Source: Chlorokybus atmophyticus
Lineage: Eukaryota > Streptophyta > Chlorokybophyceae > Chlorokybales > Chlorokybaceae
NCBI GenBank assembly: GCA_009103225.1
Contig: RHPI01002262.1
Location: 445,628 to 509,627, forward strand
Length of the DNA: 64,000 bases
Direction: 5' to 3'
Below are positions 11,517 to 22,521 of this stretch, one piece after another. Within the stretch, counting starts at the first letter, position 1. Each line of letters starts with the position of its first letter. The notes below the pieces were generated by a model, which saw only the letters and a list, made by a program, of their open reading frames with translations, did not search any database and had not been told where the DNA came from. A program made the translations under genes and the position numbers.

Positions 11517-14105
11517 ATTGGCATGGATGGGGGCAGTGCTGTGATGATCCCATGCCAATGCCTGGGCTCAGCAGCGGTGCAAAGGGTTTTGTTAATGGCC
11601 TCTCTAGTCAGATACACTGTCCATATTATTGGAATGCCTATACAACGTTTCTACATGTCACGGACCCCTTGTGTATTACATGTGCCATGAGATGGATAAA
11701 ACGGGGAAATCTGCTGGCCTTTCTTCGCTGCTAGTTTGTTGGCTACTTGTTCCTGCAGTACAAACATCGTTACAGAACAGTTGTATCCCTTCTTGAATGC
11801 CTGCTTCACGTGATTCAGATCGCAATCGCAGTGTGTGCTGCGTGTGAACTCATGCATGCATGGCTCAATGAGCGCTTGTGGCTTACTATTATTACAGACC
11901 CATGTATATGAGAGCATGCCATGCAGTGCGCTCATGAGCATATTCTTCTTACCATAACAGTTGAGAGTGACTTAGGCAGCTGGGTTGATGCAACTGTGCA
12001 AGTCAGCACTACTCCACAGCAAAACTGGAACTTCTCTGTACTCAGGCCCTGAAAAGATGGATGTGGCTGCCACGCAACAGTCTTATGCTAACTATGACAC
12101 AAACTTAGCAAGACAAGCAAAAGTCACACAGAGTAACACCGCAACTTTTGTGCAAAGCCTTTTGTGAAACAGATTCACAAATTTTCTGCTCGGTCTGCAA
12201 ACTGTTGTATGCTAACAACACCGCCACATACAACCATGTCAATCGATGCACTTGCAATCAGCTTCTGTCACCTCATCAAGGCAGAAGTGCTGCCAGCACG
12301 AAGGGCACAGATGCAACAGTTATCCTCAGCAGTTCGCTTCCAGAAATCTTCGGATTAGGGCTGGTCATCCTCTATCAGTTTAGGCAGCCTCCTGCCATTG
12401 TATGACAATGGTCAACATCCTTTGCAGCAACCACAGCCCAAAGTCATGACATGTACGTACACTCTCACTCTTGCGCACACATGCATTCACACACTTGCCA
12501 CAGTCTCCTCGGACATCGCGCCACGGCAGCAGATTACCGTGTGCACATTCTCACCGTCAAACATCCCCGAGGGTGCCGAAAGCCACGTACAGCATGGTCA
12601 CAGTCACCAGGCTAAGATCTGCAGTGCACATGACACCAACATGTTGTTGTAAGCAGTCATATGTGTGCACTCACCTTTCACGTATTGCCAGATATGACAC
12701 AGGCAGTGAGACAGATTGAATGATTACTCCAATTTGGTGGCCATTTGCCACTACAAACTACAAGCAGAAGTGCAGCTGCACGTCTACAGAAATGTTACCT
12801 CATAAGCATGGACACAAGCAATCATCAACATCACGTCTGTCAACGCCTTATGAGAAAAAGCATTCCAGGTTGTCACCTTAAGAGCTGAACAGAACCTAAC
12901 CTGCAGGAATGTCCAACGACAGCGTGGGGCACAATATTGCTTTTCCTCACGCTGCAAACGCAGCAAACCCTTGAGGGAAACCACCACAGCACGAGAATGC
13001 GGTACCTGTCGATTGACACGCTGCAAGAGCACATGGCAACTCGAGACATGAGCACGAACACTATGGCCAGCAGGGAGACCTAGCGCTACGCGGGCCAACC
13101 TGACAAGAGACAACACGCTGTTCCTTTGCACAGTCACGCAAAAGCCCAACATGCAAAAACGGTCAGACTGATCGCCCTGTCCAGAATGCTGCTGCTTCTT
13201 GAATGCCACCGGCAGCACCAGCATGCCCGTGCCGAGCATACCCAGGTGAAGTACTGAACTATTTGTCCTTGCCCACATGGCCGTGATGACTACTCCTTTG
13301 CATGTGTTGCCCTCTGCTCAACCCTTCCTTCCCGGTTGAGTAACCGAGCTGCGCCAATGCTTGCTGCTGTTTGCAGTATATGCTGGCAATGAGAGTTGTT
13401 CACTAGACAACAACTGCCATGCTGTGCGTGCAGTTGTCACAAGTACTTCAGCACACAAAGCACTTCAGAATCAACATTAGCAAGTTGCTGTACTTCAAGC
13501 TGGAGACTGAGTGAGTGCTCACGTAGAGTCCTGTCATGTGGCATAGCGTAAGATGTTGCACGGCAATGCAATCTGTGTCAAGCAAACAGGACGCAAACTA
13601 CAGTGCGAACGACTGTGAGTAGCAACACAAGTGGAGGATTGCGACCGAATCAGTGCGTCTCCACAACTGGACAAGGTTTGTGCCATCTCACACCTACTGC
13701 ATTGTGATGTCAACCAGTTGCAAGCATGCAACTGGTTGACACCGGCATTCACATTGATTGGTTCACAGGCGGTGCTCTGTTTGCAACAAAACTTTGCTCA
13801 CCAAACTATTCTATGTGCCGTTGTGCTGCACATACACAGTCAAGTAAACAACGTCACACTGCTCTTCCTCGTCATGGTGATGATGATGACGACGGTGATC
13901 ATGACCATCATTATCACAACCATCAACATCAGATTAGATGAACACTCTCACCTGTCACTTCCAGCCCGTCGCCGCCGCCCCCTGAGAGAAGAATGCTCCA
14001 AAGTAGCAGCCGGCCTACGTCGCTGTGGTGCCGTTGCTGGCGAAGTCGTCGGCCAGGTCGGCAGGATGGCTGGCTGTGTGGCTCTGCGGCGGTGGCCGTG
14101 AAGCT
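11517..14105 (+). pseudogene. Decayed second gene of the left arm, unrecognised
   Basis: Short open segments match those in the right arm: GSWVDATVQV near 11,975, a LLDNNC-like region near 13,405 (frame broken here), TKHFRINISKLLYFKLE near 13,460-13,510, and a proline-rich patch (SPSPPPP) near 13,965 followed by a MLQ motif. Frames shift between blocks and no intact exon chain can be built. Cys clusters, a K-x-E-I-N-like stretch and a Ser-Pro spacer loosely recall volvocine pherophorin wall proteins, but the match is too weak to name it. Confidence 0.25.
13708..13741. repeat. Perfect hairpin, 15-bp arms
   Basis: TGTCAACCAGTTGCA at 13,708-13,722 is followed after the 4-base loop AGCA by its exact reverse complement at 13,727-13,741. 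It lies in the left arm of the inverted duplication; I did not find the same hairpin in the right arm. Confidence 0.7.
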
Positions 14106-14233
14106 AGGGTAAGCTGCAAAGCTGAATGCTGCTGTTACTAACAGCATCCTGTTAGACAGGCCACAACAAGCACGTTTGCGCGGTCTGCGCTGATGGCACA
14201 GATGAGGACTTGTGCATTGGGTCGGCTAACAAC

Positions 14234-14264
14234 GGGGGCGGCGGGCGGGGGCGGGGGCGGGGGC
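14234..14264 (+). other. G-quadruplex-type tract at the centre of the inverted duplication
   Basis: Runs of three to five G separated by single C residues (GGGGGCGGCGGGCGGGGGCG and onward) fit the pattern for a four-stranded G structure. It lies in the unmatched spacer between the two arms. Confidence 0.55.
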
Positions 14265-14440
14265 TCTGTGCTTCTCAAGAGGGAGCATTGACATTGCTTG
14301 GTACACAATTACTACGTTGTTTTTAAAGACAATGGCGTGCATACGCCACCACCACCACTGGGTTTACATCTGGAGCATGCATGAAGTAATTGTGTGGCTC
14401 GTGCAGTATAGACACTGAGTACACACCCTTGTCGCTGTTG

Positions 14441-16428
14441 CTAACAGCACAGCAGAAGTAGTAGCCTACTACTACCACTGCTACAGCAGCCACACAGCCA
14501 GCCACCCTGCCAGCCCTTGCCGACCTCGCCAGCAACAACATTACAGAGACATAGGCCAGCAGCTTCTTGGAGCATTTTTCTATCAGGAGGCGGCGGGGGC
14601 GGGGGCGTTGGCTGCGGCGACTGGCTAGAGTGGGATGCTGGTCGTGGTGTCCGCATGCTGCTGCATGAGGCGGTGGTGACGATGGGCGGCGCTGCTAGGG
14701 TTGAAGATGACGAGGAGGAGGAGGACGAGGCGGGAGTGCCGGGCAGAAGTGACAGGTGAGAGAGGTTGGGTCTGGTGCTGGTCTGATGCTAGTGTTGGTG
14801 ATGATGGACAGTACCACCGTCATCGTCATCACCAAGACGAGGAAGAGGAGTGCAATGTTAGCTGGTTTGATTGTACATGTGCAGCCCAACAGCACACAGC
14901 GAAGCTTTTTTGCGAACAGAGCATTGCCTATTCACCACTCATTGTATTTGACTGCCCGTGTGTTTTGTGGATCACAGCTAAGGTGGACTCACATTGTTAT
15001 AGCGGGAGACTGCCCAACAAAGCTTGTCCGATTGTGCAAGCGCGTTGATGGCCTGAGGTTGCATTTCTTCACTTCAATTGCTAATTGCTATCGCAGCGAA
15101 AAACGCCTCAAGCAGTCAGGACTCTACCTGAAGGAGTCTATCTCCAGCTTAAAGCTCAGCAATTTGCGGTTGATGTTGATTTCCAAGTGCTTTGTGCCAA
15201 CTCCGGTGACCACTGTACGCACAGCACTTGCAGTTGTTGTCTAGTAAGCACAACTCTAATTGCCAGCATAACTTTGCGCACAAAAGTTGTAGTGCTGATC
15301 TTCGTTGACACATTTGCTTGTCACAAAGACTCACATTGTAAGGAGGTGACAAACTTGATGGGTGCTGCAATGCCTGTATGGCCTTTGTTTTACCACCGTT
15401 CTTGCGCATGAATTCGTCGTGGAGTCGGATGTTGCATCAGCACTTGACAATGAACGGACTCACTTCAGCCGTAAGTAGCATGGGGTTCGTGAACACCACT
15501 GCGGCATGCGTGTGGGAGATTGCTGCGTTTGTAGTCGATACAACTTGGATTGCACATTGTATATAACTGCAGCATCAAAGTGAGCTTTGGGGTATACCAA
15601 CTGTTGCTGGAACTGGTGTTACTAGCACAGTATACTAGCGTGGCAGCAGCATTCATTGTTGTAGGGCCTGTATACAGGGAAGTTTCAGTTTTGCTGTGAA
15701 GTAGTGCGAACTTGCACAGTTGCATCAACCCAGCTGCCTGAGTCACTCTCAACTGTTAGGGCCAAAAGTACTTGCTCACGAGCACATGCGCTCGTGTACA
15801 CGGGTCTGTAGTTATACAAGCGATTATTAAGCCATACCTGCATGCGTTTACATTTGGCATACACTGCCGTCATTGACGCTGCTGCTCGTGCTTGTACAGG
15901 TGATTCCAGTTTGCTGCATGCATGCTTGCATGACTAACGGGGTGGTGGTGTAGTTGTTGGCCTAGATGTAGTAGTGTAGCCCGGTGGTTGAATGTATGTG
16001 AGAGTGTGCGCCTGCTGGTTGCTGTCTGCATGATGACATATGCATGACACGATGCATGAGCAAGCACGCCCCGCATTGTTTGTACATACACATTGTGGTT
16101 GCAACCCGAATCACGCAACGCAGGCATTGAAGATGGGACACAAAATGTTCTGTTTACATACATTGTTACAACAATATATGCACCGCAGGAACAAGTATCC
16201 AACAAACTAGTAGCTAGCGAGCAAAGGTTAGCAGCAAGCTAGCACAGGCCACACAGATTGCTCCGGTCTATCCACCTTATGGCATGTACATCACACAAAG
16301 GCTCCGTGTGACTTGTAGAAACGTTGTGTCTCTGATCAAAGAGGCCAACAACAAAACCCTATGCAGCGCTACTGAGCCCAGCCGTTGGCATGGAAGCATC
16401 ACAGCACTGTCCCACATCCAATGCCAAT
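14441..16428 (-). pseudogene. Decayed second gene of the right arm, unrecognised
   Basis: This is the mirror of the left-arm remnant. Segments in order on the minus strand: SGSWVDATVQV near 15,740, LLDNNCKCC near 15,230, GTKHLEINI and LLSFKLEIDS near 15,200-15,130, a Ser-rich then proline-rich run (PTPPPPPPP) near 14,600, and MLQEAAGL followed by VAGEV near 14,560. It is better preserved than the left copy near the proline-rich run, but still lacks a continuous splice-consistent reading frame. A wall-protein origin is a guess only. Confidence 0.25.
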
Positions 16429-17516
16429 CTAACCTTGATAACCATTTGGGAAGGTGAGCGGGTAGTTGCGTTGGGCACGGTAGCAGTTGCCAAGGTCACC
16501 GGCACGGAAGCTGCCCACAGGCAACTTGCCGGTGCTGTTCAACATCGCTTGGATCTTCTCGAGCTTGCGTATGGGCAGACCCGTCGTGATCGATAAGACG
16601 TCAAACGGAGTGCTGAAGAGAGAGTCTGAGGCGAGCTGTGTGGGCACAGTTTGGTATGTGTTAAATTCAAGCACACACAGGCATACACAACACAGAAAGG
16701 TTGGTGGAATGTATGTTGCTAACTGACCAGTGTGCCAGGGTTCTGGCTGTTGAAGGTTGCAAGAACCAGCGCATCCTCCTCGCAGTTGAAGTTGGTCTCC
16801 ATATGAAGCAGCCCGCGCGGGTTTATCGCCACATCTCCAGCGCGAAGCGTACTGGTCCTCAATGTCACTGCACAAACATGCAGTTGTTAATCACCAACCA
16901 CGTGTGTGCACCCACGCGCGCACAATTGGGAACGCGTTCAACTGTGCCTGGCTGGGCAGTGACTTACGGGAGGTGTCGATGAGCATGACGGTGATCTGAC
17001 CGCTGATGACATACAGCATCTCGGACGCACGAGGATGTGTGTGCGGCGAATTCTGACTGCATGCCTTGAATGTCAGGAGGCCGAGACTCTGCCCCTGGCC
17101 ACTGCAATCAATCAACGCAGCAGTGAGTGCTTCACACAAGCATCGATTATCAGCACCAGGCCAGGGTCTGACACAGCATCCAACCATAACGCCCGAACAG
17201 TGCATCATCATGATGGCATGCATGAGAGATGAAAGCGAAGTAACTGTATCATATCCAGTGACAGAAGAAGCTGCAGAACAAGCATCCAAGCCAGCGCGTA
17301 CGTGAGTGCGGGGAAGTTGAGAGCATTCAGGCGCTGGACCATCCCGCCAGGGCTCACAGGGCCAGGGCTTGCAGGGAGGCCATTGAAGGTGGCGGCCACG
17401 GAGGCGTTGGGGTCGAAGAGGTCGTAGGTCGGGTCGGGATCCGCCGCATGGACGACACCACTCAGGGTGGCGCTAGTGGCAAGGAGGAAGGCGAGCAGCA
17501 GGACAAGCTTGGCCAT
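16429..17516 (-). CDS. Germin-like cupin protein, copy 2
   Basis: Four exons (17516-17302, 17101-16968, 16867-16728, 16635-16429) have the same lengths and phases as copy 1 except for a slightly longer last exon, giving 231 residues ending in TAG. The signal peptide is nearly identical. The cupin metal ligands are kept (HTHPRASE; GDVAINPRGLLHMETN). The two proteins differ most near the C-terminus, where copy 2 has a three-residue insertion (around GKLPVGSF) and other substitutions. Copy 2 lies tail-to-tail with copy 1 as part of the inverted duplication. Its downstream flank (16,245-16,408) reappears exactly at 25,924. Confidence 0.85.
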
Positions 17517-17645
17517 GGCTGGCTGCTGGCTGAGTCTCTGGCTGGGCTGGGCTGCTGTTGTCTCAAACTAACCCAACACTACAGAAGAGACCAAGCAAGA
17601 GCACACTGGCTGAAGCAGAGACCGACACAGAGTATAAATAGTACG
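17517..17645 (-). promoter_or_regulatory. Putative core promoter and 5' leader of germin copy 2
   Basis: On the minus strand an ACTATTTATACT patch (near 17,630-17,642) lies about 120 bases before the ATG, followed by the leader shared with copy 1. It is the best TATA-like candidate for this gene. Confidence 0.35.
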
Positions 17646-18372
17646 CGTGGTTGTGCCTTACGCAGACATGGAGAGGTGACATCAGTAATGTCAACAGTGC
17701 TCGTTGATGACGAAAGACTATGTGAGCAAGCGAAACTACGCAGCATTACCTTCTTGGTGTACTGCATGTCAGTCAGGCAGCCATAAGGTATTGGAAAATC
17801 GTGTGGCCACTTGTGGCTGCCCAATGTTAGGCTGCCTGCCTGCCTGACTTAGGCAGCCATTGCTCTGTCAGCAAAACTCAATCGTATCAACCTGGAGCAA
17901 GCCTGCTGCTGAGTATGTGCTGAGCAAGGGCACAACCTGACAGGAAAGCAGGTGGCACGTGCAGTTCTCTGCTGGCGTCAAGCCTGGGACCCTTAGTCAC
18001 TTGGCCCTGAAACCGGGCATTAGCAGCGACGCGCGTCATAAGTAGCGGCCAAAGCTCGCAGCCGGGCATCGCCGCAAGTGCTTGCCCAGCCATGATACTT
18101 TTCAAACGCATCGCACTGCTGACTAAGGTTTATCGGTCGCGGAAGCACGCGTTGACCGGTATGTGCGGCACAGCGTGACTGGTTTCATCATACCAACGTG
18201 GGTCACTGCAGCTCAATAAGCCGGTCACGACGGTGTAAGCGCGGCGCTTACCACGCTTTGCTTGTTAAGCACTTATTTTATCACCTGTCAGCAGAGTCGA
18301 CTCGGGTGCGCCGTAGGGTAGGGTAAACTGCCTAAAGTTGGGGATGTTTTGGGGTTTTAAGGGTATAGCGCA

Positions 18373-18515
18373 CGGGCTATTGGGATTTTGGCGGACATGT
18401 ATATAAGTTAATTGAAGCTAAGAATATATGCTGTGCAACGCATACTTTTTCATGATTTATGGAGCCCTGTAGTGTCAGTTATCGCGCGCCAAAGTAGGGT
18501 GTGTGGCATCAAAAA
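18373..18515 (+). repeat. Outer flank of transposase copy 1, inverted match to 24,945-25,100
   Basis: Blocks shared with the reverse complement of 24,945-25,100 in the same order: TTTTGGCGGACATGT (exact), GAATATA, and a CTGTAGTGTCAGTTAT block followed after a few bases by AGGGTGTGTG. The spacing is similar. Because each copy lies beside the C-terminal end of one transposase, these are probably the matching 3' ends of two related elements in inverted orientation. Confidence 0.65.
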
Positions 18516-18543
18516 GTGAAAAGTCGATTTGCCCGAACTTGGT

Positions 18544-18579
18544 GACTCGAGAAAGGCTGTCAGCAGCCTTTCTCGAGTC
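18544..18579. repeat. Perfect hairpin, 16-bp arms
   Basis: GACTCGAGAAAGGCTG and its exact reverse complement are separated by TCAG. It lies just inside the outer flank of the transposase pair and could be a subterminal structure of the element. Confidence 0.65.
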
Positions 18580-18891
18580 CTCAAGCACAGTCAGTGTGGG
18601 CAGCAGCCATTGCAAATCGGCTGCTGTCTGGCGCTACAGGCTGGGCTGCAGGTGGCTGACAGCCTTGATAGGTGGTGATGGCCAGGCCTTTCCAGCTGCA
18701 GCCGTTTGGCGCCGTCAAACGACGCAGCTGGCGCTAAAATGCCTTGCACAATTACATGCAAGGTTAGGCAGCAGGGAGGCGGCGACATAGCTCAGGGTGT
18801 AGGCAGCATGCATGAGGTGAGCAAGAGTGGGCGCTTGTATTGCATGCATGTCTATGTACAAGGTGTTGTGTGTTTGCTTGTTCCTAGCTAT

Positions 18892-21056
18892 CTATGCTTG
18901 GCTGGCCGTGTGGTTCTGGCGCCTCTTCAATCTCCATTTCTTGCCCGCCTCCTTGGCGAGGTGGTTGGGCTGGGGGGCGAGCTGGTGTCCTCGGCAGTCC
19001 CACAGAGAGTCTAGAGAGTTGCTGTAGGTCAAGGGGTCAGCAGTGTACTTGTTCAGCAGTTCTCCAGCCTCCCTTGCTGTGCGCTCCCTCTGCTCTCTCT
19101 CTCTGTCGAATACTTGTGCATGCTCAGCCTTCTCTCTCTCAGCTTCTGCCTGTGCCTCAGCCTTTGCCTGCCTGCGCTTCTCCTTCTCTCTCTCAGCCAG
19201 CATCTTGTTTAGGGCTCTTTCCTTATTCTTGGTTGCCAATTTCTCTGCCTTGTTGATTGCCTCCTGTGTTGCCTGCTTCTTCTTGTGTGCTGCTGCCTCC
19301 TTGCGTGCTTGCTTGGCTGCTGCCTGGTCTGCCTTCTCCTGGTCGATCCTCTCCAGTTTGTCTGCTATCTCTTGAGATGTGAGTAGCTCAGCTGGCTTGA
19401 ATCCCTTCCTTCTCTTCGCTGGCTCCTGTGTGCTTGTGCCAGCCTCTTCGTTGTTGTCTTCATGCTTGTCCTCAGCCTCCTCTTGTATAGCTGTTAGCAG
19501 TGCAGACAGGCCAGGAGGGGGAGGGGCCTCTTTTTTGTCGGTGAAGTACTTGTCGCACACATGCAGGTCCAAAAACCATAACCCACACGCGCGGAAGCCG
19601 TTGATGATGTTGGGGGCAGAGAGACCAGCATGGTAAGGTGCCACCAGCATGCTCAAGAACTCCTTCCGGGAGAGGTCATACCCAGAGCGCTCATCGTTTC
19701 TCCTTCGATATTCTTTCCTGTAACACTCCTTGAAGGGGTGAAAACAGGAAACATCTAACACTTGCAGTCTGTGTGTAGTGTGAGGGGGGAGGATGAGGAT
19801 GTGAAGGCCATGCTCTTGTGCGTATCATGCTCACATTGTATCTACTAACGTGCCCGTCCACCACCAGCAGGGCAGGGTTGAAAGGGCTGCAACCTCCTGG
19901 CATCCACTCTGCTAGCGTTCTAATCCACATCTCAAAGATCTCTGTTGTCATCCAGGCATTTTCCTGACAGTAGAACATGGCTCCTGGCACGCTGAAGTTT
20001 TTATTGTCAACTGTCAACCTCTGCCCCTTGACAATCACCAACGGTGGGGCAGCCATTCCAGCACCGGTAACAGCACACATCATAGTGATATGTTCTCTGC
20101 TGCTAGTAGCTGCTATTTGAGCCCACTTGGCACCACTGTGCATCACAGGTGTGTATCAGTCTCTGCATGTAACATGCATAGCTCAACATGCTAACATTGC
20201 TTACCACTCACAGATGATTCTCTTATTGTTGTTGGCAGTGTCTGGCTCGGTGCCAACTTCGTCCGCACTTATGATCCTCTCTAGCCCAATCCCCAACTCG
20301 TCAACAGTTTCTGCTAGCAGGTGAAAGTATTGGTAGACTGCATCCCTCCTGAAGCTCACCCTCCTAGACTTGTCCAAGGGCTCTGCTTTCCTGCTGACCA
20401 GGTTCTGTCGTGCCTGAAAAAGTTTGCACCACTTGTAGCCAGGTACTCCCCCCTTTAACATCTGCTTCCTTGGATCACTGGCTAGCCTTTTGACAGCCTC
20501 CACACATATTTCTGACCAGGTAACTCCCCTCCCCCATTTGTTGCGTTGAATGACCCACTGTGCCAGGTCAGTTTCTTCCTCTTCTGTAAAGAGTGTAGGT
20601 GCACCAGTGCCTCTGCATTGCATATTCTTGTGTGAGAACCCTTGCATTATGCTGCCCAGAGGCACAGCTGCACAGTTGCACCCAACATGCTAACATGCTA
20701 ACGGTTGTACACTTGCACAGGTGCACCAGAACTCACTTGTAGGCTGAGAGATCAGAGGCTGCACAGAAGCGTCTCATGGTGGTGTCCGGAATGCCCAAGT
20801 CTTTGCAAGCATCAGCAACGAACATACACCTCTTGTTGATGGAAGCCACAGCCAGCTGGATCTCCTCCATCTGGCCCTCGTAGGTTGTGTAGCTCCTTTT
20901 GTTTTTTCTGGCAGCAGGGGTTGTAGCCTTGACACGCTTGCCCTGCCAGCATGCATACATGTCAGAGGATGCAAAGGTGGTCTGAGTGCAAAGGCACAGT
21001 AATGACATGCGTGCTGCAAACAAGCAGCACCCCACCCTTGCGGATTTGCGTGGCAT
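18892..21056 (-). mobile_element. pogo/Tigger-like DDE transposase, nearly intact copy
   Basis: Segments in order on the minus strand: a short start (MPRKSAR, 21056), a psq-type helix-turn-helix (to 20,737), a CENP-B-like second DNA-binding domain running into the first catalytic motif (20,665-20,201; SADEVGTEPD), a DDE segment (20,146-19,820) with AVTGAG and LLVVDGHVS, and after a frame change LPPHTTHRLQVLDVSCF. Joins between the first exons fit GT-AG introns in phase. A long Lys/Glu/Ala coiled coil with a KRRK-type basic patch forms the C-terminus, ending in TAG. A one-base frame change lies about 10 residues after VDGH; unless a tiny intron explains it, this copy is inactive. Family members cut and paste the DNA between their terminal repeats. 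Confidence 0.8.
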
Positions 21057-22521
21057 GCTTTATTATTAGTAGAGTAGCAGGATGTAGTTGAGTTTGAACT
21101 CCTTGCAGTGTTGTAATGAACGCGTCTCCCTCACTCAGTCTCCTAGCTGTGCATGCCCACCACACCTCACCTCTCCTTTGCAACTCACACCAACACCTTC
21201 AATCTCAAAACCCACACAAATACTTAGCTAGAACTAGAAGCTTCTAGCACCTCACAACAACTAGCAATGCAACAAACACGGCACCCCCCAACTTGCAGCA
21301 TTTACAGCAGCCACAATGGCCACCCCCACCACCATTTTAAGCGTAATAATACTTCTAAAAAGTGTGGCACACTAACTTCTGCACCCCCGCGCCAAAGTGC
21401 ATGAAACTCTGTAAATAAGGTCTCCTAACCAATAGGAACCCAACAAAAAAACAATCACTCAGTTTCGATTTGCAAAAGTTACAACTGCACAAGTACAGGA
21501 GAGGCTGACCCTCATTTGAATCCGCAAAAAAGCAAAATTTGAAATTCCATAACTGGCGCCATACTTGGCCGTTTGGGCACGTGTTTGGTTCGCTGCATAG
21601 GTCTATAGGACCCTAATCTACCCTCAAGATATGGCCGGGAAAGACCCATTGGTCCGCCAATTACAGGCCAAAAACGGCTTATCCCCATCTTAGGGTCGGT
21701 TCCCAACTCAGGACAATTTACCCTAATTGTTCCTAATTTCGGATTGAGCCCTAATTTCGGCGGTGGGTAGTTTTCACAGGTTATCTTCCAGCTCATGCAT
21801 AGGATCGCGCTAGACAATTGCCAGCCCGTAGAGGGCGCCTAGGCCTACCCGCAGCGCAAGAAACCGCGCGATTTGGCCCAGTAATGCGCTGCTTACATAA
21901 TTTTGAATGCGCCAATTATGGCGCCAATTTATAAATATGCATAGTTGATTGCTCAATTAGTTATAACTTTCTGCTCACTACTTTTTTCCTCATGCGGTCT
22001 TTTGCAATCGGTTATACACTACACAATACAACTTCTATCAAAGTTTCAGACTTATTGGTTCAGTTTTGAAAAAGTTGATATGCCACCCTTTTTAGGGTAA
22101 TGCGTTGAGGTTTTGCACATGCTTGGGGGGTGATAGCTGGGCATCACCGTGTTGCTTGGGGGCGGGATTAGTGTTGTGGTAGTGTTCAAGGCATGCTAGG
22201 AGTGTGCGTGAGTATGCTTTAATGCTAGTGTTGGGTGTTGGTCTACGTGTGGGTGTGTGTGAGGGTGAGCACACGGGCAAGCATACAAGGACAAGGGAGC
22301 AAAGAGAGGCTGCATTGCCAATGCGTTCTGCTACACAGGTAATGCTAGCTTATTCTATTACTATCTATCACTAGTACTACCTACTGTTGTGGGCTCAGTT
22401 GGGCTTGGGTGAAGGCTTTCCCATGAGGGGGTGTAGTTGCAGTGTTGCAGCATTGCCCGTATTCATCCTTGCCCATGTGTTGCAACATTGCCCGTATTCA
22501 TCTTTTCCCATGTGTTGCTAG
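21057..22521. other. Spacer between the two head-to-head transposases
   Basis: No gene seen. It holds several CCCTAA-like words (21,600-21,770) and AT-rich stretches. Small sequence echoes of the outer flanks (for example AATTGTTCCTAATTTCG near 21,725 against a similar word near 25,150 on the other strand) suggest that the 5' ends of both elements lie here. I could not define exact termini or target-site duplications. Confidence 0.4.

Larger units (their letters stand above)
9838..14105 (+). repeat. Left arm of a large imperfect inverted duplication
   Basis: This arm matches the reverse complement of 14,465-18,070 in the same order. Paired blocks: the outer block 9,838-9,854 with 18,054-18,070, the whole germin-like gene and its promoter, a block near 11,978 with 15,735, a block at 13,403-13,417 with 15,230-15,244, and a block near 13,990 with 14,570. 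Matching is close in the germin exons and patchy between them, with many indels, so the duplication is old or has been under different constraints along its length. The left arm is several hundred bases longer than the right. Confidence 0.8.
14465..18070 (-). repeat. Right arm of the large inverted duplication
   Basis: This is the mirror of 9,838-14,105. The arms meet around 14.1-14.46 kb in a short unmatched centre holding a G-rich tract. The gene order from the outside in is the same in both arms: promoter region, germin-like gene, then a decayed unknown gene with a proline-rich patch. Confidence 0.8.

Noticed and set aside
12784-13278. 164-codon minus-strand open frame in the left palindrome arm
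   Set aside because: There is no matching frame in the right arm, no domain and no splice context; it is probably chance.
21600-21770. CCCTAA words as an internal telomere tract
   Set aside because: The words are scattered, not in tandem.
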